DNA from: Styela clava
Lineage: Eukaryota; Chordata; Ascidiacea; Stolidobranchia; Styelidae
NCBI RefSeq assembly: GCF_964204865.1
Contig: NC_135260.1
Location: 6,200,001 to 6,264,000, forward strand
DNA length: 64,000 nucleotides
Direction of reading: 5' to 3'
The position numbers and the translations under genes are program-made. The notes beneath the pieces are model-generated. The model had not been told where the DNA came from, did not search any database, and saw nothing but the letters and a program-made list of their open reading frames with translations. This document shows positions 21,947 through 33,900 of the stretch, piece by piece. Positions within the stretch are counted from its first letter, which is position 1. Each line of letters begins with the position of its first letter.

Positions 21947-24900
21947 AAACACCTTCTAGATTAATATAAGTTTTTTTTTTCACAACATTTTAGTGACAGA
22001 TTTTTCATTGTTCAGCACGAAATGCTATTTTGCGAAGTGCTTTTTATTTCACTTTTTAAATAAAAAAAAAATAAAAAAAAAATAAGTATATCGTTTAAAT
22101 ATAATCGAATAGGTTTGAAACTGTTATTAAACTTGCTAGACTTTAAGAATCATTTTGTTTTTTCGAGTATTAGGTTTGCTTTGATATATGTTTATAGTTT
22201 ATTCAATCCTTCAGCTTTATGCGTATTCACATGGGTTGCCTGAAACGTTTGGATGTTTCATGGTGTTTCCGTTCTACCGAACAGATTAAAAATCAATGCA
22301 TCGTGGGTTAGGATGCTTTGCGGTTCAGGTAAATGGAAAGAGTAAGATTCAAAAGTCAGATTCGTGGACAATGGAATACTAAGCGAAAAGTTGAAACTTT
22401 TCTATTCTCACACACACAACTCTCTATGATGGTTTATAATGACAAGTTAATTTTACCAAGTATTTTAAGAAATTCATATATGTTGATACAAATTTTTTTC
22501 ATTCTTGTTAGTTAACCCTTGTGGTTTAGAAAGAAAATATACAAGCATGCTTACAACACTTCACTTGCAAAGAAGGCGTATAATGTGAGTTTTTGATGCG
22601 GCGTTTTTACACGTTCAATCTGAACTCTTTATAGGTAGTCAACGACAAGCAAATCGAATCAAATCGCAAATTTTAATATCGAAATCTTTCAATTTGACCG
22701 TCCTATTATTAATTACCAGTCAGTTCATGCATGGATTATAAATATAAAATGCTTTATTAGAAGGTTGTACGACCATTTTTGCAACAGAAAAAATGTTTAA
22801 AAGTAGATTACCCGTTTATTTTCTAAATTTTTGAATCAAATATTGTAGTGCCAACTTTTATGTTTCATCGCAGTTTCATATTGATTTTAACTAATTATAA
22901 TAATTATACACGAATTATAGCGAGAGATAATGACGAATATCGGTTGAAAGTATAATATCGGGGAGATCAATTTTATGCTCGAACATAGTTCAATAATTAA
23001 TGAGGGTTGCCAGTATTGCATACGTTGGAAGGCATTCAAGGTCGCCTAAACTGAGTCAAACGTAGCCGAAGACATACGCTAATGATAGATTGTGTTTTTA
23101 GGAGTCCTTATTCTAATTCCGGTAGATAGACCTACAATGTTTGTGTTGAATACATAACGGGAGATATTTGTATGAAATTTGCGATTTTTGAGTCTAGAAG
23201 ATGTGTGTTTGAGACAGTAGAAATGTCTGCAGAAAAAAAATATTACAAATGTATGGTAGCCGACATGTTTACATAAATCTTCAATTTGACAATCAGACTT
23301 TTTAATTAAAGAAAATTAATCCACTTACTCAGATGAAAAGGAGACTCATCTCCGCAGGAAGTTACGGGTTACCACAAAATTGCCATGAAGTACTAAAACT
23401 ATATCGGAGGTGATGAAATCTATCCTCTCTTGGTACAATTTACAGAAAAGTTGTACGTATACTCAAATACTAATAGAAGGTAAAAAATTATTACCAATCC
23501 TGTGGAATATAATGGCAGAAAATGTTAGTAGAATGCTTTAGAATTGAATAAAAAAACGTGGATGAGTATAAAACATGAGAGTAGTTCTGAAGTGTTTTAC
23601 TATGGTGCGCATAGCTGTGAGATCTCGAATGCAGTTTCGTTACAGCCAAAACACCATATGGAAGACTTCCTCGTAAGATAGCTTTATTCAGATTTTAGAT
23701 GTGTTCTGTAATTTTGATGTATGCTTTGTTTAAGGGGACAGTGACATGTCGTACGGACAGCTTATGAGCATAAATTTTAAAATGAATAAACTATTCTAAA
23801 CTAAACTAAAAATTCTATTGACAAGTGTATATATAAATATTTATAAGCATATACGTATCGGTCCATTTTGTTTCAACTTTGTAGGCAGTTAAGCTCAAAA
23901 ATTGTATTACTTTGAACTTTTTTTTAGAAAAATCATACAGCCTACAATTGGCATTTTGTTTTCTCAAAAATGCGGAAAAAATGGCTTGGCTAGTGTGGAG
24001 TAAAATATATATATATTTAACTCTGAGCGGTTGCATCCTAATACATTTAATAATTGTGTTCACGATTCAAAGAAGATTTAAAAAACAAATAAATATTTAA
24101 GTCCCAGTTGTATAAATTTCATCTAATTAGGAATTGAACTTCAACTCACATACAGGGTAGAAATAGAATTTGTTTATTTATCAGATGTGTATTATAGCTG
24201 ATAATCTGAAGGCGATCGATATTTTTAATCAATATTCGTTCTTATCAATCAAACCATATTTAAAACTTGGAGAATTGATACGTTTTTTTTTTCCATCAAT
24301 TTAAAAACGTAAATCACTTTAAATAATCTAAAATCTTTGGAAAATGTTTTCCTGAACTTACAATTAACGATCACTCAGTGAGCTGTTTTGGTTTTCGCGA
24401 TATTTGTTATTATACGCACAACACAAATAACCATTTCCTGTGCAATATGTTCTTATTGTTCTGGGTTAAATCAAAGCAATTCGGTGCTTAATAAGATTAG
24501 TTTATATATGTATCATGTATGAATATATATAATATATTAGGATTGCTGTATCCGTTTCCTAGTGCGCATATTTCTGTATGTTTTGAATCCACGTACGCAC
24601 GAATGACTAATGCAATTCGCAGTATGAGAGTGTTTTTGTAGGCAGATGCTTACAATAGATGTTGATAGACTGAATATGGCTAAAACAGCAGGAATTTGTT
24701 GGGTAAAAACGTTTTTTTGGGCAATTAGATTACAATTCTTTAGTTTTTATTTGTTTTACTATAAATTATTATAATCAATATCGAAGCGTCATGTTCAGTT
24801 TAAAATATCGAGGAGAAAATAGGTTCTCAACCTAAAGGGTGTGACACGCTGCAAAAGGGTAGGCTTCCAGCATATGCAGCAAAGGGATCAGATCCGAGAC

Positions 24901-25566
24901 TTCGTGTTTTTTAAATGCCTTGTGAATATCAGTCAGTCAATTAGTAGTTTTTCACAAACCGAAAATACAAAGTGTATAAACAGCGAGATGAAATAAAAGA
25001 AAAATGTATTTTAGCGTGGAGGGAGACGCGATAAACCAGTAATGGTTACCGAGCAGCCTCACCTATAAATAAAGGCCACATCACAACGATTCTGTAATAA
25101 AATTTTATTTAAATTTTAGTGTTTGAGTATTTCAGGATTTATACAGAGTTGCTGTATCAACTTAAATCAATTTTGCTTCATATTTCATTCATTTTCTAAC
25201 AGTATGCAAATTACGCGAGTTTCCTGCTTATTATTTGAACCATATTTTGTGAAAAATGTACGACGGGGTTGCCGATTAGTTTACCTGTTGTACAAACGTT
25301 GTAGGGCTTTTGTTATTATAGACTTCTTTTTGACAATTTAAATATACATAAGCATTTTTATGAGTTACTCAAAGCATTCACTCAAAGGTAAAGAAAATTG
25401 AACTTTGAGCGCAGTCACTGGCGACTCCTGAAATATGAACATTAAATTTACTCTGAATTAAGTACGATTTGAGCGTCAGATTATTAGCCTGCGACATCAA
25501 GATAGTTAGGTACAACACTAGCGCTCGCAAATCCAAGTGCAGTTTCAAGTATTTTGAGGCGTCTAG

Positions 25567-25915
25567 AGCTGCCGCAAAACCATGGCCGCTATGATCAAAC
25601 CCACGGCGACTGACATTTTAGCTGCCACAAACCAATAGCTGCCGTGGAATACCACCAATTTTGCTGCCGTAACCACGACATGTCGGCTGTAATAGCAGAG
25701 CTGCCCCTGATAGGGATAAATATTGGGTAAGTTGGAACACTTTTCTTATGAATACAATTTTGATGTATTTGGGGTTAGATTTAGGTTTAAGTAGATATAA
25801 TTCCGCATGATAAACTAAATTATTGTACATGACTTTGTAAATATACCGGTAATAGCGCCATAAAACCATGGCAAGAGACGCCACGGTACGTTCGTGGCGG
25901 GAGCTGCCATGAAGT
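25567..25915. repeat. Clustered GCTGCC-containing degenerate repeat
   Basis: The word GCTGCC occurs at about 25568, 25621, 25639, 25671, 25701 and 25902, mostly preceded by A, and CATGGC or CGTGGC words lie between. The patch is clearly GC-richer than its surroundings and its end segments look related. It fits a decayed tandem repeat or an inverted-repeat element. No protein is supported. Confidence 0.45.
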
Positions 25916-27720
25916 GGTAAGAACTGCGCCTCCGTAAATCGCTAGAGTTAATTTTGACACATGTGTGTCTCACATCGAGGTCAGAAATACCGATTTTACA
26001 AAGTTTGTAATTAAAATATTTAAAAATTCAGTTTATCAAAAAGCAAGAATTTGAAAAAAAGGCATGAAGATGATTTAGATAGAATGGACTGGTCACCACT
26101 TGGGCTATTAAACATATAATATTAATATATAAGTGTAATAAAAATTTAAAAAAGATGAAAGTCAAGTGATATAAATTATCCGCAAAACGCCTGTTTTTGA
26201 AGGTCCATACTTCAATCATGAGAAAAAGTCAATATTTGCCCAAATCGGCAAGACAAGACAAAACGTCGACTGTTTTCAGTGTTCCGAGAGATTCTATATA
26301 AAGCCATTGCTATTTATCGACTAATTTGAATGAAATAAAAAATTAAGGTATGAATTGGAGTCGACAGCGAAAAATAATTGATGTTTCTTTTCTTGCTACA
26401 AAAGCGAAAAGGAAATCATAAGATCCTTGTCGAAGTAACGCAATATTAAAATGATTTAGGTTCCGTATATTATTTGCCAGACATTGCATTTTCTCTTAAA
26501 GTTTTTCATTTTGATCAGTCAGACTTTACATGTCCATTCGCTTCGATACTTATACATAAGTCCGTCTTATCCTCTGTCTAATGGTATTGACCTTTTCGTC
26601 ATCTCGCCTTTGTTTGTCAGAGGTAATTTTGAATGAAAAACATAATTATATAGCCTTGTTGTACCGGTAGAGAATAATAGTTTTCAATCTTCGTTATTGA
26701 TTTTTAATTCTGTGAACCGGGGCGGAACACAGACGCGTCTGAACATTGTCTTTCGTGAGTTATAAACCAGTCTTTTGGTTTTTATTGAATTTGTGTTTTA
26801 GGTGAATGCAAATGTAGATATAATATTAATGTACGGGTATCCACTTTGACGTATGCTTGGTAGATTTAGAATTAGTCTACGGGTATATAAAGAGAAATAA
26901 GGATTACTTGTGCATGAATATACTCAGGGATTTGTATCCATATTTTGCGAGAAAAGTGTAATTGAAAAAATAAAATTAGCCACATGAATCACAAAATATA
27001 ATGTAAGACATAATAATCTATATATTCAAGTCTTCTCGATTAAAACATTAGTTCACCAAATTTTTTGTGTACATATATATATATAAAATAGCATAATATT
27101 TTCTATATTGTATCATTTTACGCAGAACAGAAATAATTTTATTTTTTATTACTAGAATATGACCAAAAACGCTGCATGAAATGAGTTGCTTTTTTAAATC
27201 AGTTGTGTCAACCTTATGGCGATGCAGAAGTTTGGGTATATCAAAATCACCAGCTATTATAATGGTCAAAGTGATATCAAATCTTGCAAATCTTTTTATC
27301 CTTACGTAATATAGTTGTTTAGATGGCAATCTAGTGTTTACGGGTTCGCATTCTCACTAAATCAATGCCTAGAAGTATCTCGTGACGAATGAGTTAGTCT
27401 ATGCCAAATTGAAAATATCCTCGAGAACTGCGGTAAAACGAATATCTTAATGTACATTACAACGAATATATTCCTATAAAGAACTATTATAAACATTAAG
27501 ATGGGTTCATTTTTCGATTTCAGTTTTTTCCGTTGCAGTTCCACAGTTGTTGTACCTAAAAATGTGACTCGTTCTAACAATGTCACCCAGGGGTCACCGG
27601 CAATATCATTCGATGGGACCACAATAAATCTTTAATGACATACGTACATACGAATATAACTGGAATTATTGTTAGGGCTGCATGATAATTTAATTTTCTT
27701 TGTTTAGATTATTCAAAAAG

Positions 27721-27934
27721 TGCGCTCCAGAAATATGTGTGCCAATATGGAAGTAAACAATTTTGTTCGCCTACTTTACATCAAGTTGTGTAATAGGACG
27801 GAAACCTATGGGCAGGGGGTATATTCACTTGGCTAACACAAACAGTTCCCGAACTCGTAATAGAACTAAAATAAGGAAAATCGGACTAAAATTATGGCCT
27901 AACCGTAGCTTGGTACACATTCTACGGGAGTACC
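27721..27934. mobile_element. Miniature inverted-repeat element, GGTGCTCC family, copy 5
   Basis: The left end TGCGCTCCAGAAATATGTGT and the right end (reverse complement GGTACTCCCGTAGAATGTG) delimit the long-form interior with TTACATCAAGTTGTGTAA and CCTATGGGCAG. No clear TSD was found. Confidence 0.7.
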
Positions 27935-28276
27935 CAACCCGTTTAAATGTTAGATGTTCAATTGACTCACGTATTCTAGCATTTTCATCAGTTCAAAAAT
28001 ACTTTAAAATCATCTTCAATTATAGTTTATCCCTCTTAGAATCCCAGTTAGACATTGGCAGTAAATTATTAATGTTGTACGTTACCGCATGAGAAAAATC
28101 GATTAAAATGATTTTGTCGCGAATTACGCCGCATTAAATATATCAGACGCGACACAAAAATATGGTGAATGAAGAGGGATTATGGTTTCGAGTAACAGCA
28201 CTGTAGGTGTCGCGTAAATGTTTTCTTTGTATTTAATCTGGGACAAATGTATTGAATGAAGTAAAAATACTTTTCT

Positions 28277-28366
28277 GATTAAAAAACAACAAACCTGGTT
28301 AAGATACATTGAGAACTGATTTTCATAACAAATTTGAAATTGTAAAATGACTTTATGGACACATTG
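28277..28366. mobile_element. Partial GGGTGTCCATAAAG-family element
   Basis: Contains the family core GATTAAAAAACAACAAACC and ends CTTTATGGACACATTG. The left terminal repeat is not visible, so the copy is truncated. Confidence 0.5.
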
Positions 28367-28708
28367 TATCTCCTTTATTATTCCCATGAACTAAGTTTTC
28401 TGTGCCCGACAATTTACTCGAGGTAATGGGATTTATACATTGCCTGTTCATAATATTCCTGCGTGGGGCGGTTGACACACGCTGAGTCTGCAAATTGTGT
28501 ATGCGAAATTGCTTGCTAATCCTTTCATCATACGTTCGTACAATCGCCGGAAACGTGCAGGAGTTTGTCCATAGGATTACTTAGGTCTTAGAAGCTTAAG
28601 CTAAGAGCAGCCAGAGGAATGAAATAAGCTTTTATAGGTTTTTTTTTTGAATAGTGTATATTTGTTAACTGTAATGACTTATGTACACGTATCGTTAGAA
28701 AAAGTTTT

Positions 28709-28944
28709 GGTGCTCCCGAAGTATGCGAACCAAGATGGCGGACATCGGAACGTAACATGGGCAACAGGTTCGGGTTAGGCGATAAATTTTTTCCAATTTT
28801 CCTTATTTTAGTCCTACTATCAGTTCGAAGACTAGCCAAGAGCCTCCCGTAGTATTTATAGCTAAAATTATGGCCTAACCCTAACCTAGTACACATATTA
28901 CATTCCGATGTCCGCCATCTTGGTTCGCATACTTCGGGAGCCCC
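28709..28944. mobile_element. Miniature inverted-repeat element, GGTGCTCC family, copy 6
   Basis: 236 bp with inverted ends of more than 40 bp, GGTGCTCCCGAAGTATGCGA on the left and GGGGCTCCCGAAGTATGCGA on the other strand at the right. It is bounded by the perfect 8-bp duplication AAAGTTTT (28701-28708 and 28945-28952). It is nearly identical to 54107-54342, so recent mobility is likely. Confidence 0.92.
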
Positions 28945-29309
28945 AAAGTTTTATTGTAGACTCACATTTCTCAATTTAGAAGGGTTATGTGTTTCTGCTT
29001 GAGCTCCTAATTCGAGTTAATAAAAAATTTGAATGAATTTTTTCTTGTTATTATGTATTGTGTGAAGCAAACTAATATACACAAAGAAAGGGCAATTGCG
29101 AATACAGTCTAAATATATATTGACTAAATGTATCGGAATGTCAAACGAATTAAATTGCTTTCGGCGCCTACAAGGTTTGTGTATAGTGGCCCTGCGGTGA
29201 CTATAAGACGTTGTTTCCAATTTCGACACTTGAAATTTGTATATAGTCTAAGCGTTCTCATTTAGTTCCTAGTGAAATAAACAATATGAGACCACCATAG
29301 AGTTTTGTA

Positions 29310-29432
29310 GGAGCTCCAGAAGTGTGTGCACCAAGATGTCGCACAACCTGAAAATAGTATGTGTGTGTGTGTGTGTGTAACGGTAAGGATTTAGGTTGTG
29401 CGACATTTTGGTGCACATACTTCTGGATCACC
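29310..29432. mobile_element. Miniature inverted-repeat element, GGTGCTCC family, copy 7 (short form)
   Basis: The ends GGAGCTCCAGAAGTGTGTGC and (reverse complement) GGTGATCCAGAAGTATGTGC carry the 8-bp duplication GTTTTGTA (29302-29309) and GTTTCGTA (29433-29440), 7 of 8. The hairpin apex has a (TG)n microsatellite at about 29360-29378. Confidence 0.85.
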
Positions 29433-29440
29433 GTTTCGTA

Positions 29441-30876
29441 GATAATATTTTCACTGACCATACAAGAATACTTACAGTGTGTAGTCATTTCCTGCGGATG
29501 TGCGGGCTACTGGTCATCTGTGGAGAAAAGCCGGTGGAGACAGTTAGTCACAATCCCAAAGGGATTGTCGTTCGAGTTTTAAACCGATTTTAAACAGCGA
29601 TTTTCATTTCTATGTTACGTGTAATTGGATTTCTAACAGAGCCCTGCTAGTTTTGGATCGATTTTTGGTCTTAATTTCAATGCGTCTTAACGTGTGAATT
29701 TGGTGACTGTTTTGACATATGCTTGTTGGAGTGACTTCACCACAAAATTCGTTTTTGGATGTACCATGGGATGGCATGTAACATGTGTAATAAAAGCATT
29801 ATCAACCTCTTGCACTTGGTCCGCCTATTTATCCACAATCTCCTTCTTAGCCTCTTAAATAATTCAGAATGCGGGGTCGGACGCAGATCCGCATTGCGTG
29901 AAACTCGACCTATAATCCTTCTCCACGCTTATTTTGTTTTGGAAAATGTAAAAATAATCATGAATCCCTCGATCTTTAAGACCGATCTCATGAAGAAAGA
30001 TTGATGGATAGAATTCAAATTTCAATCTTCTTGCTCTATGTCGCTTTGCGAAAATAAGTACACGCGGCAAAAATGCCGTGCGTAATATTTTTAACAATAA
30101 TAAATTTCTACAACTTGGCATCACTGTTAGAATATTTTTTAAGTATAAATTGCTGAACGTGTCACATTTCAACCACTGTCTACTTATCGTAATGAACGAT
30201 TACTGTTTTTGTTGGGTATTAAACTTCTCATAATTGAAAGTAAGAAGTATCATGAAATGTTGAGAAATCAAAATATACTTATACGTATACCTGAATGCGC
30301 ATTTTAGACAGATATAATGCGTTTTGCTTATGTTTGCTATATGATAATCGCAACATCTTTCTATATTAAAAAAATAGTCTTGCCTGACTAACACTGTATA
30401 TTGTTTTCGTCGCGGTGTCTTAATTTTTGCAACTGAAACGTCTACGAAATCTTTTATCAAACAAGACTAATGGCGTCGTATTCAAACGCACACACGATTG
30501 CATTAGTTTTCTATCAAAATCGAATAATAAAATTTTCGCAACCATTTAATAAATTTAATTTTCAATTTAATACAATTTAAGGAAATTGTTGCTTTTCTAC
30601 GTTTCGTCGCGGCCTAATGTATCAGGTGATTCAGTTTCATAGGCAGTCTGATAGTATTAATAAAATATAAGATATATATAAATCATGAATATCATTTCGT
30701 TTTCTATGTCGGAACTTTATTTTCCTTTGGACATTGATTAGTGAAGTAGTTCTTCCATACTTGAGTATTTGGAAGTACGATAAGCTTCCGAACGAAAAGG
30801 TTACTTTGATCCTTTCTGTGGAATACGAACTTACTATTGTACAGTTTTCCCATAAATACTTGTTTTACATTTTCAG
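29441..30876. other. Region upstream of the Rab27-type gene
   Basis: No coding signature. The promoter of the Rab27-type gene, and any non-coding first exon, should lie here or further left. I see no TATA-type or other element I can assign with confidence. Confidence 0.35.
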
Positions 30877-30938
30877 GCGATAATTCAGAGTAGAACTATA
30901 TTTTAATATTTATTACGGGAAATATAGTTTTATTAATA
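30877..30938 (+). promoter_or_regulatory. 5' UTR of the Rab27-type gene starting at a splice acceptor
   Basis: A good 3' splice site, TGTTTTACATTTTCAG, ends at 30876, 62 bases before the ATG at 30939. No coding exon precedes it. The leader is therefore joined either to an upstream non-coding exon or to a trans-spliced leader. Confidence 0.5.
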
Positions 30939-33900
30939 ATGGCTTCCTCCGAGACAAACTCAACAGCAGCCAGTGGTGAGTAAACTAGTGTATTGTGTTG
31001 AATTGAACGTTTTGACAAACATTAATTACTTCTATGCACATCTCGTCCTTCGACAAAAAATATTAAGTTCCAATATTTAAATTTTTGAATATGAATATTT
31101 TAACCTCAAAACACGATCGACATTGTAGGTTGTCCTTGTCCTTGGTGTATTTGAAACGTAATTCTTGCTTTTTTCGAAAAAAACTTCTGCACGGCTGCAT
31201 GTACACAATAGGCTCTTTGTTATATTCAATGGTTTTCCTTATATTTTAAAATGAATTACTTTTATGTTTCAGATGACATTCTTGACTCCAACTACGACTT
31301 TTTAATCAAATTTATGTTGCTGGGAGATTCCGGTGTTGGTAAGACATGTTTTCTACACAGGTATATGGAAGGAGAGTTCAGAAGTAGATTCACAGCTACT
31401 GTGGGCGTTGACTTCAGGCTAAAGAAATTGGTGAGTAAGCCAATGCAACAAAATGGGAGTCAAACTTAGACATTAAACAAATTTAAAACATCACAATATG
31501 CGTGTGATTTAAACGTTAATTATGATAGTAAAAGTATCCGGTTGCTTGTGGGCAGTAGACACGGCGGATGAGCTAAGAGTTAGGAATATGCCATAGCACC
31601 TGTTATTACCCTGCGTGGGTTCTCAGGTTCGAATTCTGTTATTCATATTTATGTGCGACAGGATTGCTTGATTTCACGTCGCCGTAGGGTGTTCCACGTA
31701 AACGCTGGTCGGTTTGGCGAAATTTCCAAGCACATTAGAATATTAATATTGTTTGAGTTGATTGTTTGAGGGTTAAGTTGAGTAGGCGTTTATTCTCTAA
31801 AATGCTAGGCAGTTTTCTGTTTATTAGTTTTTAAGCACTGGTTAACAGTGAATAAATCATGCCTAATAGATTATTAATATGACAATATTTATTGCATTCT
31901 GATAGTTTTTACTCTGAAAATCATTTTTAAGGAATATGATTTCCCAGAAGACGACGGTGAAGAAGTCAAAAAGAAAATACATTTACAAATTTGGGATACT
32001 GCTGGACAGGAAAGGTACTGAGATGTCTAAGACATATTTATATATAAGTCAAACCTTGCGGAAGTGTATATTTTGTAGTTACTACCTTGACTGTGTATAA
32101 CTTATTTGAATATAATTCCGCGAGATCTGCATAAGCGAAAGATAGGCATAGAAATTATGACTCGTACGTAGGGCTGGGAATTTTAAATCGAATAGTAAAT
32201 AGTATTTCGAATCGCAGCCATTTTTTTTGTCCGTCCGCAGGTCGAGATGAATCGCTCATTTTTTTATTCATGTCAAATTTATAAAATGCAATTCCTACAT
32301 GGGACTATTTTTTCCGAGTGAGTTATTGATGAAACGTGTTACCCACTGTGTAGGAACACTCAGCGAACTGCCTGGGCGATAGATTACGTGTTTCCACTAA
32401 TTTATGTGTCAGAAGGACCATTACAATAAAACAGTCATTAAAAATACATATTTTGCAAGTATTCGATATTCGATTTGATAAAAATATTCGATTCTATTCA
32501 TCATATGCCTAGCCCTACTCGTGCGTGCACAGCATGGGTAAGATTGAAGCGTCAATATACTATAAAAAAAAAGATAGGCGGCCTGCATGTCGTCCATGAA
32601 TATCCACTGGAATTAATCCACACTGTTTGTGATAATTTCGCCTGAAGAATATTAATTTCAAAGCATTATATTACAGAAATAATATTATGAAAACGCGTGC
32701 TTGTGTTGATAAATATTCCCTATTATAAAATACATCATTTTGATGTCAGAATTTTCCATCTTAAACCTAATTTACGAAAAGATGCTTGCAAAAACTATAA
32801 AATATATTGCATAGTTCGTGTATTTTAAAAGTTAGTCCCGGTTGTTCTACTTTTCGATGACATTGTTGTGCTTATGTGTAGGTGCGTTTGCATAACGGCA
32901 CCAGCTTCCCACATCTTGCGTGCGTTACATGAAACGTGCAATTGCATATGTTTAATTCGGTGAAACGATTTGTTGCCCTACTCGGCATATTACTGTATGT
33001 TACTTTAGCGTGGTAGGATAAATTCTGCGAAGTTCTATATATTTAATGAAGACGCATTACATCCGTCTATTGTGAGATACACAGTCTGACTCATCGCATG
33101 AATGCCGGTAAGCTACTTGCTGCACATTGTGTAATTGAGAAGCTGGAAACTCGCTTTTATCAATCGACAAGCCTTACCCTGACTGCCTTTCTTGACATGC
33201 AAATTAAGCTTCTGGAAGTGGCGTTTTATACACAACCAAAGTATGTTCTGTTAAAATTGTTGTGTTGTCCTTGTACATTACTGCATTGTACTCTGGACAA
33301 TAATGTTTTCGCTGAGGTACACGAGTGGTGTATGCAAAAATGTCACAAACGAAATTATTGGGTATTTTTGCATGATATTTTACACTTTCATATATTTGGT
33401 CTATCTTGATGTTGTCCACCACTACTTTTCTAATCAGTTGTCGGTAATTGTGTTTGTCTTGGTTTAGGACGAGTTGGGTTACCATAATGCCACATTTTTC
33501 TGTATATATATCATTTACTTAAAAAATACCACCAAATTATCCTAATCTAGTCTAAGAACACAGATTATATATCAGTCTGTCTATTCCTCATATGGTGGAC
33601 CTGCAGATGGTAAAAATTTGAAATAGTCCAAGTAGTAATAGTTATGTATAACACTATTCTTCCTTATTCCAGGTACCGAAGTTTAACAAAAGCATTCTTC
33701 AGAGATGGAATGGGATTTCTCCTTTTATTTGATGTTGGAAATGTAGAAACTTTTCATTCAGTCAGAGACTGGCTCAGTAAGTTTTTTTATGCAAATTCAA
33801 ACCTGGTTGAAATTTCACGGTCACATCGAAAAAAAATCAAGATCCATCTCAAAGGATTCAAATCATGGGTGTGCGACCTGTGGCCCTCAAGGAAAATTTA

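Larger units (their letters stand above)
20562..27720. other. Large stretch without a recognisable gene
   Basis: Many short open frames, none with a family signature or flanking splice sites I would trust. Recognisable content is the hAT-like piece at 21687-21946 and the GCTGCC-rich patch at 25567-25915, both listed separately. The rest is AT-rich. Confidence 0.4.

Noticed and set aside
28588..28896. 102-codon minus-strand frame, very similar to the 54046-54294 frame
   Set aside because: Both lie inside near-identical copies of a miniature transposon; the similarity is at DNA level and extends beyond the frame.
31625..31645. tRNA-like B box
   Set aside because: It is repeated elsewhere with the same flanks, and no cloverleaf can be built; treated as a SINE.
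33098..33409. 103-codon plus-strand frame inside a Rab27-type gene intron
   Set aside because: No domain, no splice sites in phase with the gene, and overlapping frames on the other strand.
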